A stretch of DNA of 64,000 nt from Bacteroidota bacterium (GTDB lineage: Bacteria > Bacteroidota > Ignavibacteria > UBA10030 > UBA6906), in the NCBI GenBank assembly GCA_019637975.1, contig JAHBUR010000006.1, forward strand, positions 99,773-163,772, in the 5' to 3' direction. Below the pieces are notes generated by a model. That model ran no database searches. It saw only the letters and a list, made by a program, of their open reading frames with translations, and was not told the DNA's origin. A program made the translations under genes and the position numbers. Positions within the stretch are counted from its first letter, which is position 1. Every line of letters starts with the position of its first letter. This document shows, in pieces, positions 33,791-42,506 of the stretch.

Positions 33791-36700
33791 ATGTATCTTT
33801 CCAAACTCGAAATAATCGGCTTCAAATCTTTCGCGCAGAAGGTGAACCTCTCGTTCGATTCGGGTATTTCGGCCATTGTCGGCCCGAACGGATGCGGCAA
33901 AACCAATATCGTTGATGCCATCCGGTGGGTTCTGGGCGAGCAGCGGTACAGCGCCCTCCGGTCCGAGAAGATGGAAGATGTGATTTTCAACGGAACAAAA
34001 AGCCGTAAACCCCTCGGCATGGCGGAGGCATCTCTTGTTATCGAAAACAACAAGGGAATCCTCCCTTCGGAATATACGCAAGTAACCGTTGGGCGACGTG
34101 TGTTTCGTTCGGGGGAGAGCGAATATCTGTTGAACAAAGTTCCGTGCAGGCTCAAGGATATTCTCGACCTCTTCATGGATACGGGAATGGGTGCCGATGC
34201 GTATTCGGTGATTGAATTGAAGATGGTGGAAATAATTCTGAGCGACAGAACCGAGGAACGTCGCCGTTTGTTTGAAGAGGCCGCGGGCGTCACGAAGTAC
34301 AAACACCGCCGGAAAGCCGCCTACCGCAAACTCGAAGCCGTGCAAGCCGATCTTGTTCGTGTCAACGATATTGTGCTGGAGGTTCAGAAGGCTGTCAACT
34401 CACTCGAACGTCAGGCACGGAAAGCCGAACAATATAACGACCTGAAAACGAAACTTCGTGCGTTTGAGATTGATGTGATGGAACGGGAGTATGCCCAGCT
34501 TCTCGGACGCGTCGAACCGCTGCAGGTTCGGTTCGCCGAGATGACATCCAGCAGGGCGAAGATCGACGTTGATCTCTCCCGCGAAGAAGCCGGGCTCGAA
34601 GAACTCCGCCAGTCAATGAACGAAGCCGAAAAACGGCTCATCGAAGCTCAACGGGATGTCAGCCAGCATATGGAGAAGGTCAACCGCATCGAGCAGAAGA
34701 ACCTTGTTGCTGCCGAACGCTCGAAGGCCCTGCACGATAACATCCAGCGGTACGAACGTGAACGGGAAGAACAGTGCGGCGAGAAGACCCGCCTCGAAGC
34801 GCTTGTGGTGGCGCTCGGGCAAACCATTATCGATTTGACGGCACAGCAGCAACAATTGAACGACGATCTCACGCTTCACCGCGAGCAAGCATCCGAAGCC
34901 GGTCGAAGACTCGATGAAAAGGAATCAGAACTGGCATTCCTGAGCGAACGGACGCTCGCGCTGGTTCAATCAATATCCGAGCGGCAACGCGCACAGGACA
35001 AGCAGAGGGGTCGTGTGGAAAACCTCAACGGCCGGATGGCGCGGGCGGCGGAAGAAAACAGGGAGTACGAAGACGAACTCGTCCGCCTTGCAGCCGAAGT
35101 GGAAGAACATACGACTCAAGACAAACAGCTCCGCAGGCAATTCAGTGAAGCAGAAGTCAAATACTATGAAGCGGAGAAAAACAAAAAGGAACTCGAGGAA
35201 AAACTCGATGCGCTTCAGCGCGAGGAAATGGATGTTGTCGCCGAGTCAAACCGGATCGCAGCCCGCATTGATTTTTTGAAAGGGTTGATTGAAAGCAAAG
35301 AGGGCTTTTCCGAGGGGGTGCGTTTTCTTTCGACAACAGATAAATGGAATCGACCCGCCCGCCAACTGACTGTCGCGGATGCCGTCCATGCAGAGGATAC
35401 ATTTGCCGTAGCGATCGAGGCCGCGCTCGGCGAACATGCAGGGTTGATTGTGGTTGATTCGACGGAAGAAATCGAGCGGGGCGTTTCGTTGCTGAAGGAA
35501 GAACAAAAAGGGAAAGCAACATTTGTTGCGCTGAACCGCCTTCCTCTTCTGACCAGTCGCTATGCAATTCCGAAGGAACCGGGCGTGTGTGGCTGGGCAA
35601 TAGACCATGCCCGATTTGATCCGCTCTACGATTCCTTGTTCCATCTGTTGCTTGACCGGGTACTGATCGTCGAGGACGCCGCGACGGCAAAAGCCATCAG
35701 CACAAAATACACCGGCATCCGATGTGTAACCCTCGAGGGTGAAACAACATCAGGCGCGGGGATGACCCGCGGCGGCAGCAGGCGGCTTGATGAAGGCGGC
35801 GTGATCGGCAAGCAAAATCAGATTGAAGCGTTGCAGCGGGAATTCCATGCGGTGAATGCAAAGCTTTCCTCAATCAAACAGATGTCCGAACGTGTGGCCG
35901 CCCAGCACGACGCTATTGACCTGAAATCCATCTCGGGAATGGTGAAAGACATCGAGAAGGAAATGAACGCAGTGGAAATGCGCATTGCGCAGCTTGAGTT
36001 CGAGCGCAAGCGTGCGCGGGATGTGATGGAGAAGAACACGGAAGAAATCCAAACGCTGAATGCTGAAGCCAATGAACTTCTTGCAGTGATTGCGAGCGAA
36101 GCTCCGGAACTTGACAAGCTGCGGGAAGAGAAAACAGCTGTCGAGCAGAATGTCGGGGCCGCAACGAGTGAACGGGAAACCCTCGAATCGGATTTCGAGC
36201 GGCTATCCAAAGAGGTAAACGAGCTTGAAATCAAAGCTGTGCAGTTGGGAGGGACACTGCAGAATACAGAAAATGAGTCGACGAGAAGCAGGGAGAGTAT
36301 TGCGGCAATTGCCCTCACGCTGGACAAAAGAGAGACGGATATCGGCGTTGCACAGCAAGAAATTTCTCATATCAATTCTTCGGTTGAAGAGGATGCGATC
36401 GTACTCGGTGAATTGATGGCTGAACTCTCCCGGCTGGAGTTGCATAGATCAAATGTCGAACGCGAGAATCTTCACCTCCGCGAGGAAATGCATCGGATTC
36501 AACTGAAGATACGTGATGAACGCCGTTCACATGACGACACGATACAAGCCGTGCATGATCTTGAACTCAAGATCGCCGACCTCAAAGCGAAGATAGAGCA
36601 TCTGAAAGAGCGGGCATTTACGGAATTCGAACTTCAACTTGAGGTAAAAACCTATCCGGAAGATGAGTTCGTGGACTTCGCCGCGCTGCGGGATGAAATT

Positions 36701-37363
36701 CAGCGCTTCCGCGACAAGATCAAATCGCTCGGAAACATCAACTTTGCCGCATTTGAAGAGTACACGGAAGAAAAGCAGCGATTCGAATTTCTTTCAACGC
36801 AACGTGACGACCTGATAGAAGCCGAAAAGACACTGCTGGCGACGATTGAAGAAATCAATGCGACGGCACAAGCCAAATTCCTCGAAACCTTCGAGAAGAT
36901 CCGCCAGAATTTCATCGAAACGTTCAAAAGTCTGTTTGATCCCGGAGATGAATGCGACCTGAAGCTTGAGGAGGATGTTGATCCGCTCGAAGCAGGCATT
37001 GATATTATTGCGAAGCCGCGAGGCAAACGACCGACTTCCATTCATCTCCTTTCCGGGGGAGAGAAAACGCTGACGGCGACGGCATTGCTGTTTGCCATTT
37101 ATCTTGTGAAACCCAGCCCGTTTTGTATTCTCGACGAAGTCGATGCACCGCTGGATGATGCGAACATCGACCGGTTCACGCGCATTATCCGGAAATTTTC
37201 CGACAACACGCAGTTCATTGTTGTTACGCATAACAAGCGGACAATGGAGGCTGCCAATGCCCTCTACGGCGTGACGATGGAAGAAGAAGGAGTGTCGAAA
37301 CTCGTTACTGTTCGTTTCAATCAAGGCTCGCAAGTGCAATCTGCCGCTGTGGTATCGGGTTAG
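33791..37363 (+). CDS. smc: Chromosome segregation protein SMC
   Basis: A 1190-residue SMC of full length. The N-terminal head has LEIIGFKSFAQK and Walker A GPNGCGKT at residues 31-38. Two long coiled-coil arms (about 170-500 and 665-1000) flank a hinge (about 510-660, GLIVVDSTEEIERG, TSGAGMTRGGS). The C-terminal head carries the signature LLSGGEKTLTA (about 1086) and Walker B FCILDEVDAPLDD (about 1113). It compacts and segregates chromosomes with ScpA and ScpB, which are not in the window. The ATG follows the upstream stop without a gap, suggesting translational coupling. Confidence 0.96.
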   Translation: MYLSKLEIIGFKSFAQKVNLSFDSGISAIVGPNGCGKTNIVDAIRWVLGEQRYSALRSEKMEDVIFNGTKSRKPLGMAEASLVIENNKGILPSEYTQVTVGRRVFRSGESEYLLNKVPCRLKDILDLFMDTGMGADAYSVIELKMVEIILSDRTEERRRLFEEAAGVTKYKHRRKAAYRKLEAVQADLVRVNDIVLEVQKAVNSLERQARKAEQYNDLKTKLRAFEIDVMEREYAQLLGRVEPLQVRFAEMTSSRAKIDVDLSREEAGLEELRQSMNEAEKRLIEAQRDVSQHMEKVNRIEQKNLVAAERSKALHDNIQRYEREREEQCGEKTRLEALVVALGQTIIDLTAQQQQLNDDLTLHREQASEAGRRLDEKESELAFLSERTLALVQSISERQRAQDKQRGRVENLNGRMARAAEENREYEDELVRLAAEVEEHTTQDKQLRRQFSEAEVKYYEAEKNKKELEEKLDALQREEMDVVAESNRIAARIDFLKGLIESKEGFSEGVRFLSTTDKWNRPARQLTVADAVHAEDTFAVAIEAALGEHAGLIVVDSTEEIERGVSLLKEEQKGKATFVALNRLPLLTSRYAIPKEPGVCGWAIDHARFDPLYDSLFHLLLDRVLIVEDAATAKAISTKYTGIRCVTLEGETTSGAGMTRGGSRRLDEGGVIGKQNQIEALQREFHAVNAKLSSIKQMSERVAAQHDAIDLKSISGMVKDIEKEMNAVEMRIAQLEFERKRARDVMEKNTEEIQTLNAEANELLAVIASEAPELDKLREEKTAVEQNVGAATSERETLESDFERLSKEVNELEIKAVQLGGTLQNTENESTRSRESIAAIALTLDKRETDIGVAQQEISHINSSVEEDAIVLGELMAELSRLELHRSNVERENLHLREEMHRIQLKIRDERRSHDDTIQAVHDLELKIADLKAKIEHLKERAFTEFELQLEVKTYPEDEFVDFAALRDEIQRFRDKIKSLGNINFAAFEEYTEEKQRFEFLSTQRDDLIEAEKTLLATIEEINATAQAKFLETFEKIRQNFIETFKSLFDPGDECDLKLEEDVDPLEAGIDIIAKPRGKRPTSIHLLSGGEKTLTATALLFAIYLVKPSPFCILDEVDAPLDDANIDRFTRIIRKFSDNTQFIVVTHNKRTMEAANALYGVTMEEEGVSKLVTVRFNQGSQVQSAAVVSG

Positions 37364-37374
37364 CGAATACTATC

Positions 37375-38091
37375 GTGTTAAAGATCTTTGTTGATTTTGA
37401 CGGAACGATAACACGGCATGATGTCGGCAATGCGTTCTTCAGGGAGTTTGGCGGGGAGAAATGCAGCGGGTATGTTGCCGAGTACAAGGCGGAGAAAATA
37501 TCAGCGAAAGAACTCTTTCGAAAAGAGGTCGCCGCGATGGGGGCGCTGGATGAGCAAGAGGCGGGAGAATTTCTCTTCCGTCAGCCGATTGATGGTAGCT
37601 TCAAGAATTTCGTGGAATTCTGTCGCGCCCGCTCAATCGAGTTTCATGTTGTCAGTGACGGACTTGATTACTATATCCGAAAAATTCTGTCGTACAACGG
37701 CATTGAAGGCATTTCGTTCTTTGCAAACAATCTGGCGGTTGTCCGGAAAGATGGCATTGCGCAGCTTGATATCAGTTTTCCGTATGATGATGCAGAGTGT
37801 ACGCGTTGCGCCTGCTGCAAGCGGAACATCATGCTGACACATTCCGGTGATGAAGACATCATCGTGTATATCGGCGAAGGATACTCGGACAGATGCCCTG
37901 TACAGTATGCCGATTTCGTGTTTGCAAAGGACGAGTTGCAAAAGTTCTGTCAGGAGAAGAACATTTCCTACTTTCTCTACAACTCATTTAACGATGTCGT
38001 GGAGAGAATGAAGGATCTTCTTTTGCGGAAGAAACTGAGAAAGAGACGGGAAGCAGAAATGAAGCGCAGGGAAGCGTTCATCGGCGAGTAA
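37375..38091 (+). CDS. HAD-IB phosphatase, MtnX-like
   Basis: A 238-residue haloacid dehalogenase-type phosphatase. Motif I is FVDFDGTITRHDVG at the N-terminus, motif II FHVVSDGLDYYI, and the acidic motif IV IVYIGEGYSDRCP. The ACCKRN cysteine pair matches the MtnX-like group, which includes 2-hydroxy-3-keto-5-methylthiopentenyl-1-phosphate phosphatase. No methionine-salvage genes are adjacent, so the substrate is open. The start is GTG 37375, 11 bases after smc. The C-terminus is strongly basic (KKLRKRREAEMKRRE). Confidence 0.8.
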   Translation: MLKIFVDFDGTITRHDVGNAFFREFGGEKCSGYVAEYKAEKISAKELFRKEVAAMGALDEQEAGEFLFRQPIDGSFKNFVEFCRARSIEFHVVSDGLDYYIRKILSYNGIEGISFFANNLAVVRKDGIAQLDISFPYDDAECTRCACCKRNIMLTHSGDEDIIVYIGEGYSDRCPVQYADFVFAKDELQKFCQEKNISYFLYNSFNDVVERMKDLLLRKKLRKRREAEMKRREAFIGE

Positions 38092-38104
38092 TCAGCGGAA
38101 ACTC

Positions 38105-38701
38105 ATGTCATCACAGGACGACGATTTCAGAAAGCTTGTCTTCAAGTATCGGAGCTACACGCCGATTCCGTTTTTGATTGTCATGGTCATGTTTGCGGAA
38201 CCGACCCTTGTCAGTCTGATTGCAGGCTTTGCGATTGTCGCCCTCGGTGAAACAGTTCGTTTTTGGGGTGTTTCGATTGCAGGAAGCGAAACCCGGACAA
38301 CAGGAACAGTCGGTGGAACGTACTTGATAACGAACGGACCATTTGCCCGCGTCCGCAATCCGTTATATGTCGGCAACATGCTGCTGTACGCCGGGGTTGG
38401 CGTGATGTCGATGGCGTTGTTTCCATGGTTGCTCATTGCGGCGTGTGTATGGTTCTACATTCAATACACACTGATTGTGTCGAAGGAAGAGGAATATCTG
38501 GCCGAACAATTCGGAGCCGACTATGAACACTACAAGAGTCACGTGCCCAGGTTTCTTCCGCGACTGAGAGCGTATGTTGCCCCGAATCCGCCGCCGAAAC
38601 GCATGAAGGCCAGTGAGGGATTTGCATCGGAGCGGAGAACGTTGCAAGCGATCGGGATTGTCACAGGTATCCTCGTCGTTATCTTTGTAGTCCGGAGTTG
38701 A
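38105..38701 (+). CDS. Isoprenylcysteine carboxyl methyltransferase-family membrane protein
   Basis: A 198-residue integral membrane protein with about five hydrophobic segments. The motif GPFARVRNPLYVGNMLLYAGV and the later KEEEYLAEQFGADYEHYKSHVPRF are hallmarks of the ICMT/PEMT-like (NnrU-related) methyltransferase family, which binds S-adenosylmethionine. The natural substrate in bacteria is usually a lipid or unknown. Its stop overlaps the in-frame open region of lpxB, suggesting one operon. Confidence 0.82.
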   Translation: MSSQDDDFRKLVFKYRSYTPIPFLIVMVMFAEPTLVSLIAGFAIVALGETVRFWGVSIAGSETRTTGTVGGTYLITNGPFARVRNPLYVGNMLLYAGVGVMSMALFPWLLIAACVWFYIQYTLIVSKEEEYLAEQFGADYEHYKSHVPRFLPRLRAYVAPNPPPKRMKASEGFASERRTLQAIGIVTGILVVIFVVRS

Positions 38702-38706
38702 GCGTT

Positions 38707-39834
38707 ATGCTTGGGCGCGTGATGATGATTGCCGGTGAGGCATCAGGCGACTTGCACGGCTCGGGCGTTGTCCGGGAATTGAAAAATCGTCTTCCGGCCA
38801 TTGATGTGTTCGGAGTCGGAGGAGATCGAATGGAGGCCGAAGGGATGGAACTTGTCCATCACATCTCGCGCCTGTCATTCATGGGATTCATGGAAGTTCT
38901 CAAGAATCTTCCGACAATCAACGAGTTGGGACGAAAGCTGGAAGCGCTTCTCGATGCCCGCAGGCCGGATGTTGTTGTGTTGATTGATTACCCGGGTTTC
39001 AATCTTCGGTTTGCGAAGAAAGCAAAACAGCGGAACATCAAGGTTCTGTACTATATCAGTCCGCAGGTGTGGGCGTGGCACAAGGGACGTGTAAAGAAGA
39101 TGCGCTCGCTCGTTGATCGGATGAAGGTTGTATTCCCGTTCGAAGTGGAAATCTATAAGAACGAAGGAATAGATGTTGAGTTTGTCGGGCACCCTCTCGC
39201 CGAAAGAATAGGGTCGCAGGTATCGAGGGATGAGTTCTTTTCCGAAAACGGATTTGATCGGGAGAAGAAACTGCTTGCCCTCTTGCCCGGAAGCCGCAAG
39301 CAAGAAATCGACAACATCTTTCCTGTGATGCTCGAAACGGCGGCACGTTTGAAGCAGGAACTTGACATTCAGGTTGCTGTCGGTGTGGCGCCGAATCTGG
39401 GGAGGAATTTCTTGAGAGGATTCATGGCAGATTCGGATTCCGTGACTCTTGTGGAACATGCAACATACGATGTCATGGCACACGCCGACGCAGCAATCGT
39501 CACATCGGGAACGGCAACGCTCGAAACAGGTTGGTTCGGAACGCCGATGGCTGTCGTATACAAAACATCGCCGGTAACGTACACTATCGGGCGGGCGTTG
39601 GTTGGTGTTCCGTATATCGGATTGGTAAATATTGTCGCGGGCGAGAAGATCGTCCCGGAGTTTGTACAGAACGACATGAATATGCAGAACATAACACACG
39701 AAATGAAGAGGCAACTTACTGATGTCGCGTATGCCGGAGATCTCAGGTCGAGGCTCTCGGTAATCAAAACCAGGCTGGGTGAGGTCGGGGCATCGGCAAA
39801 GGTTGCCGAAGGAATCATTGAACTTGGGGAGTAA
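38707..39834 (+). CDS. lpxB: Lipid-A-disaccharide synthase
   Basis: A 375-residue GT19 glycosyltransferase. The start reads MIAGEASGDLHGSGVV, followed by FGVGGDRMEAEGM, DYPGFNLRFAKKAK, YYISPQVWAWHKGR and LPGSRKQEI, all LpxB landmarks. It joins UDP-diacylglucosamine and lipid X to make the lipid A disaccharide at the inner membrane. ATG 38707 has GGAG eight bases before it and is preferred to TTG 38698. With lpxK two genes downstream this shows a lipopolysaccharide-type outer membrane. Confidence 0.95.
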   Translation: MLGRVMMIAGEASGDLHGSGVVRELKNRLPAIDVFGVGGDRMEAEGMELVHHISRLSFMGFMEVLKNLPTINELGRKLEALLDARRPDVVVLIDYPGFNLRFAKKAKQRNIKVLYYISPQVWAWHKGRVKKMRSLVDRMKVVFPFEVEIYKNEGIDVEFVGHPLAERIGSQVSRDEFFSENGFDREKKLLALLPGSRKQEIDNIFPVMLETAARLKQELDIQVAVGVAPNLGRNFLRGFMADSDSVTLVEHATYDVMAHADAAIVTSGTATLETGWFGTPMAVVYKTSPVTYTIGRALVGVPYIGLVNIVAGEKIVPEFVQNDMNMQNITHEMKRQLTDVAYAGDLRSRLSVIKTRLGEVGASAKVAEGIIELGE

Positions 39835-39835
39835 C

Positions 39836-40690
39836 ATGAATCGGCTTAAGAATCGAATCAATCCGGCTCAACTCGCTTTCCCGGTGTTGCTCGCTTCGGC
39901 GTTGTTGCTGTTCGGTTGTAGTTCTTCCTCCGAGTCGGTCAAGATCGAATCTGTTGCACCCCCCGTTGCGACGAAGGAGATGCTGTACAAACACGGCCAT
40001 CAACTCTATCTTCTCCAACAATTCGACAGCGCGAGGACTGTTCTTCAGCAGGCGCTCGCGTTGGATGCAAACGACAGAGATGTGCTTGCTGATTTAGCCT
40101 CGCTGCATTATGATCTCGGGATGGCACCGGATGCCGGAAACAAGAAAAGAGAGTTGTTGCGCCAATCGCGTGATTACTACGTGAAGCTTGAAGCGCTGGG
40201 CGTGACGGATTCAGATACGTACGAACGGATTTGTGAAGTCTCTAATGCCGTAAGCGACAACAAGACTCTGCTCAAGTATGCGCGAAAAAATGCCGACAAA
40301 TTTCCTTACGACAGGCAATTCTACAATTTGAGCTATGCTTACTTCAGCGCCGAAGATTACAATAGCGTCATTAGAGTATGCAAAGATGCAATTGAGAAAT
40401 TCAAATCCTCCCCGTTCATCGGATCATTCTATCGCCAAATGGGGAGAGCATATATGAAAGTAGACCGCGACCAGACGGCGGAAAGAACATTCTATGCCGG
40501 GCTGAAAACGATTGATGCAAAGATTGCAGATGTGAGAAAGAATCCCGACAGCGGCAATAGTGCCGATATCTCGCGGATGAAAGATGACAAGATCGGAATC
40601 TTGACATCGCTTAAACTTCTACACACGACATACAAAGCAGCAGACAAGCTTGCTGATGTGGAGAAGAAACTGAGGGAGTTGGGGAAGTAA
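39836..40690 (+). CDS. TPR-repeat lipoprotein
   Basis: A 284-residue lipoprotein. The signal peptide ends in LLLFGCSSSS, lipobox cysteine at about residue 29. The mature protein is helical with tetratricopeptide-like repeats, for example HQLYLLQQFDSARTVLQQALALDANDRDVLADLASLHYDLG (given as two adjoining helices-pairs at about 52-92) and further weaker repeats to 230. It is expected on the periplasmic face and may be a scaffold in envelope assembly. It lies between lpxB and lpxK, two bases after lpxB, so a role near lipid A or outer-membrane biogenesis is possible but not shown. Confidence 0.78.
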   Translation: MNRLKNRINPAQLAFPVLLASALLLFGCSSSSESVKIESVAPPVATKEMLYKHGHQLYLLQQFDSARTVLQQALALDANDRDVLADLASLHYDLGMAPDAGNKKRELLRQSRDYYVKLEALGVTDSDTYERICEVSNAVSDNKTLLKYARKNADKFPYDRQFYNLSYAYFSAEDYNSVIRVCKDAIEKFKSSPFIGSFYRQMGRAYMKVDRDQTAERTFYAGLKTIDAKIADVRKNPDSGNSADISRMKDDKIGILTSLKLLHTTYKAADKLADVEKKLRELGK

Positions 40691-40696
40691 TTTTCC

Positions 40697-41758
40697 GTGC
40701 GTATGAAATTCTTGCTGCCGTTTTCGTGGCTGTATGCGTTCGCTGTCATTGTTCGCAACAAGCTGTTTGATTGGGGCGTACTAAAACCGGAGGATGCGGG
40801 TGTTCCGGTTATTTCGGTAGGGAACCTCACGGTTGGCGGAACCGGAAAAACACCGCTGGTTGAGTACATTGTTACGTATTTGCTTCGTGAAGGAAGAAGG
40901 GTTGGAGTGGTAAGCAGGGGGTATAAACGGAAGTCGACCGGCGTTGTTGTTGTATCGGATGGAAAGAAGATTGTCGGTACAACCGAAGAGGGAGGCGACG
41001 AGCCTCTTCAGATAGCACATAAATTTCCCGATGCCATCGTGGTTGTAGCCGAAAGTCGGGTTGAAGCCGCACGGCAAGCCGTTCAGTGCGGGGCAGATGT
41101 TGTTGTGATGGATGACGGCTTTCAGCATCGTTATTTGAAAAGAGACCTGGATATCGTCGTCGTAGATGCGACGAAGGACGTTTTGCGAGACGCTGTTCTC
41201 CCGGCCGGTATGTTGCGGGAACCGCTCTCAGGATTGCGGCGAGCCCATATGGTTGCGCTATCGAGGTTCAACGAAAACGATCCTGAACATGCAGGCCTTG
41301 AAAAGAAACTCAGTACATACACAACCGCGCCGTTCACCCGTTTTCAGTACACGCTTCAGGAGATACGGCGTGTACATGACGACGGACTTGCATCGCCGGA
41401 CGTTGTGAAGCGAATGAGCTTGATTGCATTCAGCGGGATCGGAAATCATGAATCATTCACGACTCAACTGCGTGAGGCGGGGTTCAATCCTCTGAACGAT
41501 ATGCGGTTTTCCGATCACCATCGCTACTCGGAAGCCGATATGCTCACGCTTGCTTCGTTCGCAAAAGCGATGAACGTCGATGGGTGCATCACCACGGAAA
41601 AGGATGCAGTCCGGATTCGATCAGACAAAACCATAGCCCAGAAACTGATTGACGAGGTTCCGGTATTCTATACAACAATACATGTGGAGATTGTCGGGGG
41701 ACAAGATACTCTTCACTCGAGCATTAGCAGTACTACCAGGGGAAAGGCCATATCATGA
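40697..41758 (+). CDS. lpxK: Tetraacyldisaccharide 4'-kinase
   Basis: A 353-residue LpxK of normal length. The P-loop is G47-GTGKT52 in VGNLTVGGTGKTPLVEY, followed by VGVVSRGYKRK and DVVVMDDGFQHRYLKRD, both family signatures. It phosphorylates the lipid A disaccharide precursor at the inner membrane. GTG 40697 has GGGGAAG at good distance; an ATG at 40703 is an alternative. Its stop overlaps the next start (ATGA). Confidence 0.94.
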   Translation: MRMKFLLPFSWLYAFAVIVRNKLFDWGVLKPEDAGVPVISVGNLTVGGTGKTPLVEYIVTYLLREGRRVGVVSRGYKRKSTGVVVVSDGKKIVGTTEEGGDEPLQIAHKFPDAIVVVAESRVEAARQAVQCGADVVVMDDGFQHRYLKRDLDIVVVDATKDVLRDAVLPAGMLREPLSGLRRAHMVALSRFNENDPEHAGLEKKLSTYTTAPFTRFQYTLQEIRRVHDDGLASPDVVKRMSLIAFSGIGNHESFTTQLREAGFNPLNDMRFSDHHRYSEADMLTLASFAKAMNVDGCITTEKDAVRIRSDKTIAQKLIDEVPVFYTTIHVEIVGGQDTLHSSISSTTRGKAIS

Positions 41759-42453
41759 TTATTGGAATTACGGACACATTCAACAAAAAGTACGACAACT
41801 ATGTACACTGGTTAAGGAAAGTTGCAAAGCAGGTCGAAGTCATCAAGCTGTCACATGAAGCGAATAATCTGAAGGAGATCAAAAAGTGCGACGGGTTGAT
41901 TCTCACCGGGGGAAGTGATGTGCACCCGAAATTCTACGGCCGCGACGATCTTGCGAAGGAACTCGACGATATCAACGAAAAGCGTGATGACTTTGAAATC
42001 AAACTTGTGAAGGAGGCGGTTCAGAAAGAAACGCCGATTCTCGGCATTTGCCGCGGTATGCAAGTATGCAACGTGGCACTGGGCGGCTCCCTCATTCCCG
42101 ATCTTGAACGCGAGGGACATAAGAATCACGCCAAAACGAAGGAAGGCAAGGACCGCCGCCACAAAGTAGAGTTCGAGCGGGGAACGACGTTACACTGGAT
42201 TGTCGAGTCAACAAAAGGCGAAGTCAACTCCGCACACCATCAGGCAGTCGATGTAATTGCAGAGGGGTTGCGTGTTACAGCAAGATCCTCTGATGGCGTC
42301 GTGGAAGGACTTGAATGGGAAGAAAGTGAACGAAAACCGTTCCTTCAACTCATACAATGGCATCCTGAGCGGATGGAAGATCACACTAACCCGTGTGCAA
42401 AGAACTTGCTCGAACACTTCGTTCTTAGCGTAGTGTCAAAAGCGGAGGAGTAG
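41755..42453 (+). CDS. Class I glutamine amidotransferase-like hydrolase (PuuD family)
   Basis: A 232-residue peptidase C26 family protein. The nucleophile cysteine is in ILGICRGMQVCNVALGG, and the histidine-glutamate pair in IQWHPERM. This arrangement matches gamma-glutamyl-gamma-aminobutyrate hydrolases (PuuD-like). The ILTGGSDVHPKFYG block is also typical. The start overlaps lpxK by four bases, so it is translationally coupled, though its chemistry is unrelated to lipid A. The substrate, perhaps a gamma-glutamyl amine, is inferred. Confidence 0.85.
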   Translation: MIIGITDTFNKKYDNYVHWLRKVAKQVEVIKLSHEANNLKEIKKCDGLILTGGSDVHPKFYGRDDLAKELDDINEKRDDFEIKLVKEAVQKETPILGICRGMQVCNVALGGSLIPDLEREGHKNHAKTKEGKDRRHKVEFERGTTLHWIVESTKGEVNSAHHQAVDVIAEGLRVTARSSDGVVEGLEWEESERKPFLQLIQWHPERMEDHTNPCAKNLLEHFVLSVVSKAEE

Positions 42454-42506
42454 CAACTGCACGATCACTATTGATGTACCATACATTCACCAAAGGAAAA
42501 TAGACA